This document shows positions 21,654 to 34,335 of a stretch of 64,000 bases of DNA, piece after piece. The DNA is from Acephala macrosclerotiorum (taxonomy: Eukaryota; Ascomycota; Leotiomycetes; Helotiales; Mollisiaceae), in contig MU119273.1 in NCBI GenBank assembly GCA_014904845.1, positions 9,743-73,742 on the forward strand. The letters run 5' to 3'. The notes under the pieces were generated by a model, which was given only the letters and a program-made list of their open reading frames with translations, ran no database searches and was not told where the DNA came from. Position 1 is the first letter of the stretch. Each line of letters opens with the position of its first letter. A program made the position numbers and the translations under genes.

Positions 21654-22391
21654 CTTAGAATTCCAATAGTTAAGGATCAAATAATGGACGATGTAAGGTC
21701 GATGTCGAGGCAGAGGCAGAGGCAGGGGAGGGATTTTATGTCGCTTTGCTGTCTTTGACAGAGCCTTGTCAGGGAAGTTTGTTAGAGGCGTTGCCTGAGT
21801 TTCGGCTGAGTCTCAGCATTCGTTCGTGTGCTGCTTCGCCCCCGCCATTTTACTTCGTGCGACCACGAACCGCTGTCGAGCGGCTAATTTGGGCAGGAAC
21901 CAGGCCAATCGGGTAGCCTAGTAACCCCCACTCAACCCAGCGAGTCATCACAGATCTGTGACTAGGACTGGGCCCTCCCCGGTGACTACATCTTGGTCCG
22001 CCGCGTCAATCAGAATATATCTACACCAGCATCTCCTCCTTTACGAACATCCACAGTCAACAAGATATTGTTGCACATACGCAGATTAACAGCAATGAGC
22101 AGAGGCGCCATGACTTCCTGACTGACTCCATCATTCTCGGTTCTTCATCAACTCGATAAACCCTTAAACAGACTTCGTTCCAATCGTCATCAAGATGCTT
22201 CTCCAATTGTCCCAGCTCTTCCGGATACACCACGCTCATACGAATACCCGCTCTTTATCGAATGCAAAAACAGAAGTAAACCGGCGGAGGGTACGACAGA
22301 CGATCTGAGTCGCTGTTTCCGTGGCGAAACTCTAAACATCAACCAAGCAAGGGCTAGGATACGCAAACAGACGTCGGAGACATTTATATCA
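21654..22391. promoter_or_regulatory. Divergent intergenic region, SEC9/GTPBP-like
   Basis: About 740 bp upstream of both genes. No conserved frame. A short run of AGGCAG repeats lies near 21711-21728, just upstream of SEC9. Confidence 0.4.
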
Positions 22392-25300
22392 ATGGCATCA
22401 ATATTCACATACGACCCTGACCCTCCGAGGGTAGCGTCTCCATGGTTAACGCCGACTGATACCCCGAAACCATCCACCCCACAGCCGAAGGAAGCCCTCT
22501 CGAGCTCCGGCGCACCTCCAGTCGCAGGGCATATTGCAGACTATGGAGTTACAAGGCTCGAGGCGGAGCCTCAAGAGGGGCCTACAGAATACAAGCTGCA
22601 CCTATTATTGAGGCCGAGAAGAAATTGTATGCTTTCCCTTTACCTATGTCATCTGTCAGGTCATCCATACCTATATTGCAATTACATTTCTTGCTTGATC
22701 CACATGTCGGTATGATGGTTGTGGCATCACTGATATAGCCTCGTTAGACTCGAGCTCTTCCACTGGGTCGGTAATTTCTGGGTCTCAACAACACAAGCAA
22801 AGGCAACCTAGCCAACCAGTCGCAAATGATCCTGGGCCAATTCTAGCACCTTCAAACCAGTCGCGGCAGAATCGTCTGGAGCAACTGACGACGCAGCTTT
22901 TATGGCGCTTACAGCAGTCCTCACCGTACCATGCATCTTCTATGAGTGATCTTGTTCTACCAAAACTCCCGGAGGCTACAGAAAGCTTAGCAACACCGCA
23001 GAGGCCAGGAAAATTGCTTGCTGGACTGGAAGAGAGTAGAGGAGCTCTCTATGAAATTGGTGTCTCAGATGACGGGACGTTTGTCGGCCTGACAAAAGAT
23101 GAGATGGACGAAAGTCTCACGAATCTTCGAGCTATGGCCGCTAGTCTTGGGTGCAACGTTGAAGTTGTTCGGATGGTATTAGTTGGAGAATGCGAGTGGC
23201 AGGAGTCATCCGTCCTGAAGGTACATCCTATGACCCGCCCCACAAAGAGGGAAAATCGATCCTCTTCTCACTTGAATGCCCAAGTCGACACCCTGCGTCA
23301 TCAAGCTCAACTATGGGTTGCAGAGGCATTGGTTACTCCAGATCTGACCTCGAGGAGGCACATCCAAGCGAATTTAGAATCTAATCCGAGCTCTCGCCAT
23401 GAAACGCCACCTCCGATTCAGCTTGAAAATTTGTCATTGGATAGTCCTCCAGTGCCACACGGGACAAGCGAGCAATTGCGCATCACGTTGACGGGCCCTA
23501 CTACGTCGGGAAAATCAAGTCTGTTGGGGACACTGTCTACAGCGACGTTGGACAATGGCAGAGGTAAAAGCAGACTGAGCCTTTTGAAACATCGTCATGA
23601 GATTGTGTCCGGGATTACTAGTTCTGTAGCTCAAGAGCTGATCGGATATAAAGGTAATTAATTACCTTCTTATTCCTCTGAATCTTGTTGGGACAAATGC
23701 TGGCGCTACCTTGAATTGAGTCTCCAATTCTTTGAAGGACACCAATTTAGCACCCTAGCCTGCTGTGCACAATGCAGCCGAATGCTGACGATTGGCAGGC
23801 TCGCAAATTATAAACTATGCCGCTAGAAATGTGACCTCTTGGACAGATGTTCATGAATCGGCACAGAATGGCCGTCTGGTTTTCGTATCTGATACTGGCG
23901 GCCATCCACGGTACCGCAGAACAACTGTTCGAGGCTTGGTCGGATGGGCACCGCATTGGACAGTGCTTTGTATTGCTGCCGATGACAGTGATAACGCTCC
24001 CAATCCCGCTGGCGGCACTTCGTCAGCCCAAGACATCCTGGGCACTGCTGGAGCCGGTATCGACCTTGCAAAGGCTCATCTAGAGCTTTGCCTCAAATTT
24101 GACAAGCCATTGGTGGTAGTCATTACCAAGCTTGACTTGGCTTCAAAAGCCAGTCTGAGGCAGACTTTATCTAAGATCCTGACGGCCGTGAAAGCAACTG
24201 GACGAACACCGTCCATCATTCCACCTGACCAGACGAAAGTTGTACACGAATCGGACCTTTCAAGTATCCCGAAGAGTGACATAGATACGATTCAGAGCCT
24301 ATCAGACAGGATCAGGTTGTCGGGAGACCTTGTTTCGATCGTGCCTATAATCATGACAAGTGCTGCCAAAGGTATGGGAATGTGTTCGATGCATGCCCTA
24401 CTGCAGGGCCTTCCCCTGCCGAATATTCCGACTCCACATGACTTTGTTGGTTTAGCACTGAACCCTGAGCAACCAGCCTGCCTGTTTCATGTCGAGGATG
24501 TCTTTGGTGGCCTGCAAGCATCTCTTGAACCCCTAGCATCGGCGAAGACCAAGCAAAGGGACACAGGTTCTGTAGTAGCTGGCTACTTGCGATTTGGCAG
24601 GATCTCTGTCGGTGATACTGTCGTTGTGGGACCGTTCCCATCTGAGACGGATGAGGACGATTTACCAGGAAGAGCGGCGACTCGTTCTTCACCAGCAAGC
24701 TTTGGAGCTTCAATAATCCATCCGTCCACGGTGGAGCTATCTCGAGTGTCGTCAAGAAATGCCATATCAGCATCGGCAAGCAAGGTTGAATGGTAAGGAA
24801 GCACTCCACCTTCGCACACCACTAGCGCTTATTCGACATTATAGGTTTAATGCACAGATTGTCAGCTTACGAAATTTACGATTACCTGTACATACACTAG
24901 AAGCAGGACAAGTCGGCACTATTGGACTCGTCTTCGACATACCCGAACCAGGGCTCTCCAACGGGCCATTTGAGCGGCCAGCACCAACAACTCCTCGCAT
25001 ACGAAAAGGTCTAGTTATGGCAATCCCTAGTCGACATATGTTAGAGACTGGTCATACGTTGCAAGCTGCAAGCGGCTTCACAGCTTCGTTCGAAGACGGC
25101 GACATCAACTCTGTTACACCAGGCAGTCTAGTCGTCGTATACATTGCGAGTATACGTGCCACGGCCAGGATTCTGAAACTGGTTCCTCATATCAACAACG
25201 ATTTGGCGACTGCTGATCTAGAAGAGCTGGATGACGACGTTTTTGGACTCAGCGACAGCCTTGAGAAAGAGGATCAAGAGTCAGAACCTCTTGTATTTGG

Positions 25301-25484
25301 CTCTGATGGTATCACGGACGTCGCTTTTGAACTAATCACTAATCGCGAATGGATAGAGCTTGGATCTCAGGTTTTGGTCATGCCGGGTGGAGGTCATGGC
25401 TTGTATTATGGGTCAGAAAGAGGGGAGAAGGGCATAGCTGGCTTTGAAGGCTTTGTCGGTAAAGTCGTAGAGGTTGTAGATTGA
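22392..25484 (+). CDS. GTPBP1/2-like translational GTPase
   Basis: Exons 22392-22626, 22739-23653, 23799-24792, 24845-25484, giving 927 residues. The N-terminal region contains LTTQLLWRLQQSSPYHASS and ALYEIGVSDDGTFVGL, as in the GTPBP1/GTPBP2 family. G1 is GPTTSGKS at about 331-338, a switch I region reads HEIVSGITSSV, G3 is DTGGH at 415-419 (instead of DxAGH), and G4 is TKLD at about 493-496. Elongation-factor-like beta-barrel domains follow (CLFHVEDVF, GSVVAGYLRFGRISVGD, LEAGQVGTIGL). Animal members act in ribosome rescue and exosome-linked mRNA turnover; the fungal role is not known to me. The G3 variant and the long linkers suggest a divergent fungal branch. Confidence 0.82.
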
Positions 25485-26006
25485 TTGCTTGTAGTAAAGA
25501 AAGATATGAATAACATGTGGACGAGTCCTTTTGGTGACAATATGACCTTGGCTAGATATTAGATTACTGTATGTTACTAAAAAGACGGCACGCACATCAT
25601 TGTAAAACTCGATGGATCTTCCTTTGGCTATTCTCCTTCGGGGCAGAGAGAGAGGCTCCAGCTCAATTGATGCTTCCGTCAAAGTCCCATATATACACAT
25701 GCCAGTTTTGACACTTTCGCTCGTCCAAATGTCCGTTGAACGGAGAGACTATGTGAAAAGGATCTCACATCTAACTAGGGATGGACGACACGGGAAAATT
25801 TCCGAGAGATGGGTTACACTTCCTGGCAGTAGGATCGAAATAGGAATCCTGATGTTCTTTCGATATTCGTTCGAGAAGCCCCCAACGCCTGGCTATAGAC
25901 AATCCGTAACACCTTTCAATGCCAGTAATAGCATCATGCTCCGCCGTGGGTTTAGACCGTCTTGGTCTTCCATCAATATCGCGTGTCACCCCACTCCCCA
26001 CATCAA
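25485..26006. other. Intergenic between convergent genes
   Basis: About 520 bp between the 3' ends of the GTPase and EMC6. Frames at 25612-26028 (plus) and 25771-26040 (minus) overlap each other and EMC6 and have no recognisable domain. Confidence 0.4.
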
Positions 26007-26630
26007 CTACGCCCGAACCAGACCATAGAACAATGTCCAAGTTAGGACAAAGCCGCTAAGCCCCTCGATCAACCCTCCGGTCCATAGCTCCATACTCCCC
26101 CTAAAATATCTCTGCATACCAGACGAGCCGCCGGACTGGGCCTCCTTAATAATCCCCGGGCGAACGCGGAATGCATATACGAATCCCGACGTGAGCAGCG
26201 AGAAGAGGATGTAGAACAGAAAGCCAGGGTACGACTCGAGACCCAAAATGCCGGCGCCAATGCCAAAGAGGGATGCCGTAAGATTGTGAAGGGTTGTGAG
26301 GACCTGCGTCGGACAATTTATTAGTGTCTTGATTGGTAAAAGAGCTTGAGATGTGCAAGATGACAAAGTAGCCTGGGTATTACTAAAGAGGCTGAGATGG
26401 TGGGCTGTGGATCTTGGGGTCGGCGGTGACTTTGGTTTGAGTTGCGGAGCAAGCCGCGAGGCGCAGAAAATTATGGAGATAGAGGAGGAAGTGCAGTTGA
26501 ATGTGTGGAATCGACATTAATGAAGGATGTGATGGTTTGGGACTGATGCAGGAACGGAACGAACCTTGGTATTGTACACGACCGACTCCTGCACGATAGG
26601 GCTTATCTGCAGCTCCCATTCGGAGAGCAT
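26007..26630 (-). CDS. EMC6: ER membrane protein complex subunit 6
   Basis: Small multi-pass subunit of the EMC insertase, which inserts tail-anchored and weakly hydrophobic membrane helices at the ER. Exons on minus: 26630-26565 and 26303-26007, giving 120 residues, close to the family length. Exon 1 encodes the conserved cytosolic start (LQISPIVQESVVYNTK), which joins exactly to VLTTLHNLTASLFGIG in exon 2. Hydrophobic segments: about residues 28-46, 52-70 and 98-118; the ILGLESYPGF turn and YFRGSMELWTGGLIEGLSGF block are the family signature. The intron is 261 nt, long for this genome, with donor GTTCGT; the reading frame starting inside it near 26366 is not the true start. Confidence 0.9.
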
Positions 26631-27323
26631 GGTGTCTCAACTTGAGTGTATGCTCAATATCTGCTGGTTTGGAAACACTGGTGTTCAGAATCCCAGATGC
26701 GATTTTGGTGGTTGAAGTCCGTCGTCGAGACGTGATATCAAGTTGCGGCCTTGTTTTAAGCACCGAATTTTTAGGCACGTGTCAGCCCCTGGCTTCTTGG
26801 TTCCACAGAGCACTGCCCGGTTCGTAGCTTCGGATTTAACCTCTTCGTGCGTCTGGAAGTGTTGCACCGTTCAGTATCTGACGCTGAGGGAAAACGGTGA
26901 TGGGGGCCAGCGCCAATGGTATGGTTAGGGGGAAGTCTTCCCACGTGGAATATGATTTCTGCTGACCGTACATGTGCGTCTCCCGTCATCACGGATTTGG
27001 GAAAGGTGTGCCACATCAAGACAAACAACCGTATCTGGATGGCTTCAAGTACCTCTAGGGCTCTCATTTTATTGTGGGATCACGTGGAATAGAGGCTGAC
27101 TATCATGCTTTTATTGAGTCTTAAATGTTGAAATTGCAACTGCTATGTAGTGCGTGAATATGGCAAAAGTCGCTGTCGCAATGTTGAAACGATCGTCGAA
27201 AAGAAATACACACCAGTCTACCCAAACCAAAACCCCCAAAATCCTAAATCCAACTCACAAACTCCCTACCATGCATGGTATCTCCTAATATCCCCAAAGC
27301 CGAGCCATGACAAAAAACACCCC
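26631..27323. other. Intergenic upstream of EMC6
   Basis: About 690 bp between the EMC6 start and the 3' end of the next minus-strand gene. A minus frame 26771-27067 and short plus frames show no domain. It holds the EMC6 promoter; nothing else seen. Confidence 0.4.
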
Positions 27324-28344
27324 TTAAGAGACATATCTACCGTACTCATTGAGATACTGCTGCAGATAAATCGACAGAGAGTATCCTGGTGTTTCCTCAG
27401 CTCGGCGGAGGTATCGAATAGCCTGAGCGAACAATCTCTCATCGCCGGGCGTGGCAGTAACATTGCCAAGCGACATGTGTGATTCTGCGGTCTGCTTTTG
27501 ATTAGCTTTAGTGCGAGAAATTCGATTGCTGGGACTTACCGAAGCAAGGAGATCTCCCGAGAGGTCTCCAAGAGCGTCCGCTGCCGTTACTGCTCGAGTG
27601 AAGAAATCCACAGCAGGTTGTAGATATCCGCGAGCTTCAACATAGAGTGGACCTTGTCTACGAGGGTCAGCTGGCAGTGCAGCTGAGTATTCGTTAGTAT
27701 CCAGAACGTTTGTCAAAATTTCTTTGTTGTCTATCGAAGTACCTGTAGGGCCACTACCTGAGCTAGAAGAGTCCGTTCCTTCTTCTCTCTGAATTCTTGC
27801 CAAAGTTGCCTGGGCTCTCTGTAGCCAATTGTGGCCCAATCCTGTGAAGAACGGTCAGTAAATGCATCAGATGATACTGAATAAAGACAGTGAGACAAGT
27901 GAAGTTTGGTTTAGGTCTAGATCTTGCATCCGAAGGGCACAGTCACCCAGCCTCTCGGAAAGAATTGGTAGCCATACCAGTCAATGTTTCGATGTCATCG
28001 GGATAATTCCTGAGGATCCGAAGCCATGCTGCTTGACACCATTCTGCAACATCACGGATGGCACCTGCGTCGGGGTCGTGGAAGGCAAAGTCTTGAAGGC
28101 CATGGAGAATCCAGACTTGTTCGGTATATCTCTGGGAGTCGCGGAAGAAACGCACATGGTCAAGAGCCGACATTGCTGAGCGAGCAGAGGGGAGATAGGC
28201 CTCCCATTCATGAGGCGCAGAAGACATCACCCCATTAAGCTGGTTGACAACGGCCTTGACTTGTTCGATCGTGTCTTCTGGGTTTATTTCCGAGCTTCGC
28301 GGTTGGTGGGATCGGTGCCGCGATGAGCCTGAATGTCGGGACAT
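27324..28344 (-). CDS. Conserved fungal protein of unknown function, helical
   Basis: Exons on minus: 28344-27978, 27841-27540, 27491-27324, giving 278 residues. The joins give DIETLTGLGHNWLQRAQATLARIQ and SGDLLASTAESHMSLGNV, which read as continuous helical protein. The ending (RLFAQAIRYLRRAEETPGYSLSIYLQQYLNEYGRYV) and AVDFFTRAVTAADALGDLSG suggest TPR-like helical hairpins. I remember similar unnamed proteins in other filamentous ascomycetes but no function. The N-terminus is short, basic and Ser-rich. The second intron (27492-27539, 48 nt) is stop-free and a multiple of three. No paralogue or partner in the neighbourhood. Confidence 0.7.
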
Positions 28345-31300
28345 ATTGAGATTCTCTGGGAATTGAAGGTGTGACGTGGGTGACGAGGAGACGGCCTAAA
28401 AGCAAGGGATAAGAGGCAACGATTCAACAAACGGTACAACAACGAGAATGCTCTAGAAAAGAAGGCAGGTGGAGACGCCTGATGAGGACTTGTGATATCC
28501 TGCTTGTCCAAGATAATGAGATGCGATATGGCACTTGTATTTAATCCGAGACACGACGAAGACAAAGAAGAGACAGACATCTATTCCCATCAATACCAAA
28601 TTAGAAGCAACCCAGCTGAAGACGAAGAATAGGGGGCAGAAACACTGAATAGGTGTTGATAGGATGGATGTGACCTTGTCAAAATAGCTACGCTCTGAGG
28701 CAGTGGAATCGCTGACTTGCACCCATGCCAGCAGTATCCAGGGGCTTCTATACCCGCTGCAGGAGACTACACTTGAGTCACAGATCTGGATACAGTAGAC
28801 CTTAATCTCCATAAAGATCTGAGATAGCCCTTGGCCTTCGCCGAACGGGGTAGACCGACAGAAGCCAGTAGCCCCATCGTGGGAGTTTGTCAGGGTTTAG
28901 GACGCGCACAGCCATGGTGACCACTATACGGGAACGGGTTCGGATATGGGTAGGGTCAGATGTGAAAACAAATTTCTAGGGCCAGGAAGGATGTGATTTG
29001 GACGTGGCTTGCCTTGTCGTTCAACTTGAAGGGCGGAAGTCGGGTCTGATCTGTCGAGCGGACTTTAGGGACAAGCGAGAGACAGGGGGGTCAGAGCGAT
29101 TTGCGAGCGAGGAGCGCGCGGACAAGGCTGGGCTAGGACGTCGCACTGCTTAGTCGACGGCCGCAATAATCATATCTTCCCGTGTGTGGTAATCACATCC
29201 GGACATGAAAGAAACAAGAATTGGATCTGGAAATCGGGATGCTGGAGAACGGCGTATTTGTCAGCGGGCTGCGAGCTTTCTAGGCGCTACACGGGCCTTG
29301 CAGAGTAATCATTTGCGCTCGGCGATAGGGCTTAGTCACAACCTTTTCATCAGCCTTGTGGATGCTTCGAATGATGCTATAGGGGGATAGGGGGTGACCA
29401 ATGTTGTCGTTCTTCTCGAACCTACATTATGATATTATTATAAAGCCTTGCCTAGTGCGGTATGTCCAGGTTCTCCAAGGCTGGCCAAGGCTGACTGAGG
29501 ATTTGGCATCTCGTGAAGCTCGCAGAATTTGCATTGAATTATCGACAAAGGAACATTCGAGCTAACAACATGCTGAAAGATTTTCGAGAATTGTGAGCTA
29601 GAGCTAGCCGGTTAGTGGAACACTTCCTGGAAGGCCCTGCGAGTTACCATAAAAGAGTAAGTGTCAATTGTCAATTGGTGTAGGGTGGCTATTGCTGGCT
29701 GGAATTGTGGCATCAATCAGCATCTGGAGTGTCCTCTCTTCTCATCTCATCTCAATCGCGAGGGTTGTGGAAGCTGCGGCATGGTTGCAGCAGCCCTCTC
29801 ACTGGCGTCGGTGTCGCTGTCTCCGTCCACGAGCCGAACACTCACTCGTGTTCCGAATGATTGATGTGGGGGCCGGTCAGCCGGCTATGGCCAATACTAG
29901 CTACCGCCGTATGGGCTGCGCGCAACAGAAGAACGTTTTTCCGCCACAGGCCTGCGCCCTGCCCGCCTGTGTCCATTGGTGTGGCGTTTGGTGCAGATGT
30001 CTCCAATGCGAGCAGGAGATCTCTACAGTAGTTCCACCCTAGGTGTGTGGTAACGGTGACTAGGTATAATGATGTATCGCTAGATCGCGAGGCAAAAGTA
30101 GTAGCGATGCCACAACGTCCGTAACAATATCTGGGACGAAATAGCTCGTCCTTTCCAAAACATATCGTCATCTCCCCAGCATTCGGGTCTGCTCGCCGAG
30201 ATCCTGCAAAACCGAGACCAGGGTCCTCTTGTGGAGAGAAAGAGAGGCGGCACGTCATGCATGGCTTGCATTTGGCATGCTCGGATTTGTCGGCGATCAA
30301 ACGATTCGGCCTTTTTTCGCAGGAAGAACTTTTGAACGAAATATGGCGGTGGCTGCTTGAGAAGACCTCCATACCGTTCTCTAGTGCCGTCTCCTCTTCT
30401 ATTCTTGCTCTGAGAAACGTTGTTTCATTTTCCTATTTGGGTCACGATGTTCTGTGGCTTTACACATCGACCTTAGCGCAAAGGAGGGTACGAGTGACAC
30501 GGCTGACGAAATGCTCAAGAGCGCCTTCCTGAGAAGTAATAGAAAGTATCGAAGTACTTTTGCGGCTTAACTTGTAAGCTAGTTGGCTCTCCTGCGTTTT
30601 TGGATACAGCCTGCAACAAACCTGTGACAACTTGCGTCTGGTGCTTTTTAAGATGAGAACAGTGAAATTCGAGTTCGGGTGCTCTTTTCGCAAATATCCC
30701 AGATTTCGCGATGTTAGAAAAGAGCGACACGCCGAAGTATCAGACATCCATCAGAATTCCAGCTTGAGAGCATGACAGTAGAGGAATCATCCTCTATCGC
30801 TCATGAGGTGTTCATGAAGATTGACGTCCAGGTTGCTTCTCGAAGTAGGTCCAGTAGGACTTGCTTCGTAACCGCGCGTCTGCTACTTGAGACATTGGGA
30901 GCCGAGGAACTGAGAAATCCAGTGCTCCTTCAAACCTAAGCGTAAACCGCGTTTCTCAAAGCAAATCTTGAAACACTGTCCTCTCCAAATACCAACGTCC
31001 ATATACAGTGACTATCGTTCCCTCTCGCGGACGCAGCCAATGCGGCTGGCGGTATTTGAATCCAAATGTCTTGCTCTTGGACAAACATTGTAAGTCTGAG
31101 CTATGACCTGATCCCCCCTTTGCTGTACGATCCTATGGCGGTGCGTTATAGGTCGAAATTGCGCCAATGCCTCGAAGCTACCCTTGATGATCGACACCGG
31201 GTTGGTGCTTCTATGAAGCACAATGACCGAACGTTCATCGGAAAACATGTCTCGGGGTTGACTTCTTCTCGCACAAGATAGACTCATTACATTACACTAC

Positions 31301-31718
31301 AGGCATGCAGACCCAATAGTGTGGTGCAAAGCAAACGAATGTAAGAGGATTCAATGTCGCATTTCGTTTTTAACATCTGCTGCTCTTCTAGTGTTCAAGT
31401 TAAAGTAAAGGTCAATTTGAAAGTCGAGACTTGTTGCCAAATTTAAGGTTCCTCGGTTGCTTAGATGGGTCTGCTACATTCGGCTAGTTCTTCTCTCATT
31501 CGGAGGTGCTATGCCGGAAGTTAATCTCGCTCGTCCGTGATTAACATCGTGGTCTGTTGGCCATTACTTACACTCCTTTGTTTTGTTTGCATGTTCGTCC
31601 CAAACTCTTGAATAATTCACCTTTCACGATAGAGCAAATCCGAGTTCTACTTCCAGTCATAACGTCATTGTGGCAATCGGCATGGAACCTCGGTATATTC
31701 AATAACGCCTTGCTGCTC
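28345..31718. other. Long gene-free region (3.4 kb) between divergent genes
   Basis: Normal composition, no AT-rich decay, no recognisable protein domain on either strand. The longest frames (29668-30042 plus, 29842-30372 minus) overlap and look like chance frames. I saw no tRNA-like structure. The region lies upstream of both neighbours, so it could contain extended promoters, untranslated leaders or a long non-coding transcript. Confidence 0.45.
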
Positions 31719-33763
31719 ATGGAGGCCGTAGTGTTCGAGGATTCCCCTCTTGCGGATTATCTGGAATGTGAGTGACCTATACTAACGCTGTCTGACGTGT
31801 CTGCGCATTGATCGAGCACCTCTAACTATATTTCAGGCGATGGAGACCAGGTAGAGGATGCTCCTAGCCATGGAGATGGCGACGCCTCTTCGAATATATC
31901 GAGTCCGTCTTTCGCGCCACGAGGCAAACCGACCCTTCGACCCAAATTTAAACATAGACTACCTCCTCCTCTCCGCTTGGTGATACCTGCGAATAGCACT
32001 GTTGCTACACTCCATAATACTTGCTCAGTGGGTTTTGAAGGAGATTTGAGTGAGCGCTTGGCTAACGAGGTGATGCAGAAAGCCGTCAACTCCAGACTGG
32101 GTCGGGCAGACAACGCGAGGTTCCTGGAACGATTTCGATACTTGATTGTAGCTTCTCAACTGCTAAACGCTCATTCATACTTGGGGCAAGCAGCGTACAT
32201 TCCTTCTCGAAATGTGGCCGTTACAGCCCCCGATGCTCCCCAAATTGGAGCCTTCACGCTTGCGGGGGTTGCGGTAACAGCTTCCTTTGCTTTCGCCATG
32301 GCATGGTTGATACATTGGGCAAAGGGTGGCGCCAACTCGGCGGCTGGAAAAGGGCGCATGTTAATCTTGCTCGCCGTTATAATATTATTGGCTATTATTT
32401 CGTACGCATACATGCGGAGACAATGGCTTCAATATCTTCGGCAGCAAAGCCTCGCAGAAATCTCAGAATTTGTTGCCAAAGGCCATGATTTCGATACTGC
32501 GGCTACGGGTGCTTTGACGCTCGTTCAGGAGGTCGAGTTAGTGTCCCGCGGCTACAGAATGTATGGTATGGTAATCATTAGAAATGCTCTATCACTAACA
32601 GACGAGCAGCAGCACCCCTCTTCCTCCCGTCAGTCGACTCGAGGACCGAAGCCAAACCCGAAGATGTATGCGTCTAAGGAAGCAGCTTAGACTCTGTTTG
32701 GCAGATGTCATACCACGATATCACCAGGCCTGCACCATTCTCAAGCCTTTTGCAGAAGAAATGGACCTGGAAAAATACCTCGACATCTACGACATTAGTG
32801 ACAGCGACTTTTCAGAGGCAATCTCAGGATACCCTAACACCGAATTTGAAGACGCGGAATCCGTGCGGGTGTTGAAAATCCTGGCAGCAAGATTTGACAT
32901 CACGAGGAAGATTTTTCTTTGTTGTTTGATGGCTTTAGAAGCAGATGGCGGAAAGCCCGATTTTATCCGATGGACCACAGCTGTTGATGAGATTCATACT
33001 CTAACTATCGTTACCGGAGAGGCCGAAGAACGGCTACATCGGATACTCACTGAGGAAGAGAGTATGTAATCCCCATCATCAATCTTACATGATCTAATGT
33101 CATCTAGATTTTCCAGTACCTCCGACCCCCAAGCTTCCCCTGACTCCTGGCAGAGAGCGCTGGCGAGCGCAATTGCGGAAACTCAATTCGCTTTCATCAG
33201 GGATCAGGGGACTTCAAGCAAAGCTTCACGTGCTTCGCGAAGAATCAGACAAGAATTTGAACGAAACAGAGAATGTATCAGAGCTTGGAACGAATCTCAT
33301 GATACAGTACGAATCAATCGGAATGGATCTAAAGGCTCTCATGCAGGAGTGGGAAGATGGAAAAGCTGCATTAGCAACCAATATTGACCGTAACGAGCGC
33401 CGAGTGTCATCCATGAGTGGCATGCTCTCGCCTACGTCTTCGTTGGGAGGGCTCACAGCCGTTGATGACGGCGGTATATCTGATACACTCAAGGCCTTGA
33501 ATGGCGAGCCACGATCCCGGAATAGCATGGATTTCAGCTCTTCAGATGCCGAGGAGGTGTTCGAGGCCATTGCGATTCCACGCCAGAGAAGCACTCTGAC
33601 ACGAGAAGAGCGCATAACAAAGATGAAAGATGACAGGACGAAGAGGGAGTCGATGAAATCCAAAGTGGAAGCGAACACAAAGATGCTTCGAGAATTGGAA
33701 TCAGTCATTAATTTGCGGCCAAGGGGGAGAACAACACCCGCTGGACGAATTACGTCGATATGA
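31719..33763 (+). CDS. Vezatin / peroxisomal myosin-binding family membrane protein
   Basis: Exons 31719-31767, 31837-32560, 32613-33061, 33108-33763, giving 625 residues. The start MEAVVFEDSPLADYLE matches what I recall for fungal members of the vezatin-like family, whose yeast relative Inp2 is the peroxisomal receptor for myosin V. Two hydrophobic helices are visible at about residues 153-178 (FTLAGVAVTASFAFAMAWLI) and 189-210 (MLILLAVIILLAIISYAYM). The blocks PLPPVSRLEDRSQTRRC and FPVPPTPKLPLTPGRERWR are conserved-looking; the C-terminus is charged and coiled-coil-prone. The third exon begins at a run of three possible acceptors (GAG, CAG, CAG ending at 32606, 32609, 32612). Earlier in-frame codons at 31545-31718 lack an ATG. 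Confidence 0.75.
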
Positions 33764-34335
33764 TACCCACGCACTTGACGATTTTCTTTAATTTGAATGG
33801 ACTCTACCTCCTGCTTTGGGAGAGATTAGACTCTGAGTACAAATGATAGGCTCGAACATACTTCGTTCTTCTGTAATGTTACACCACGAGACATAGCTAG
33901 GAAATGGCTGGATAGCCCAACATTATGATATCGTAATGAATTATTCAATTTTGATCACTCTATGACCTTTGAGATCGTGTCAGCCGTGGTTACCTGTTGG
34001 ACTCCAGTGGAAGGCTGTGCCATGATACATTCAATAAATGCAAGCCACAAACGTATGAACTTTAGCAGCGAAGGTAGCATAGTAATTAAGCTTTGAACGG
34101 AGTTTTAAAGAATAAACATTGCAATGCAAATACGAATGTCATTCCAATATGTTCGGTGCTATCCAATCAAAGGCATCTTATACACGTGACCACGCGCTTA
34201 CCTCAGAACATGGACGTGCTTTCTTGGTTACGAAAGGAAACGCATCGCAACAACCAACATTTCAGGAGATAGAGCGTCTGGAAAATAGAGGAGTGGGTTC
34301 TTACTTACAGATGTAACCCTGTCCGAATCGCCACG
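33764..34335. other. Intergenic between tandem genes
   Basis: 572 bp between the vezatin-like gene and APC2, both on plus. Contains the terminator of the first and promoter of the second; no distinct signal seen. Frame 34119-34316 has no recognisable domain. Confidence 0.4.

Noticed and set aside
26771..27067. 98-codon minus-strand frame upstream of EMC6
   Set aside because: No domain and located in the expected promoter region.
29842..30372. 176-codon minus-strand frame with several cysteines
   Set aside because: Cysteines do not form a known zinc motif, and it overlaps a plus-strand frame of similar quality.
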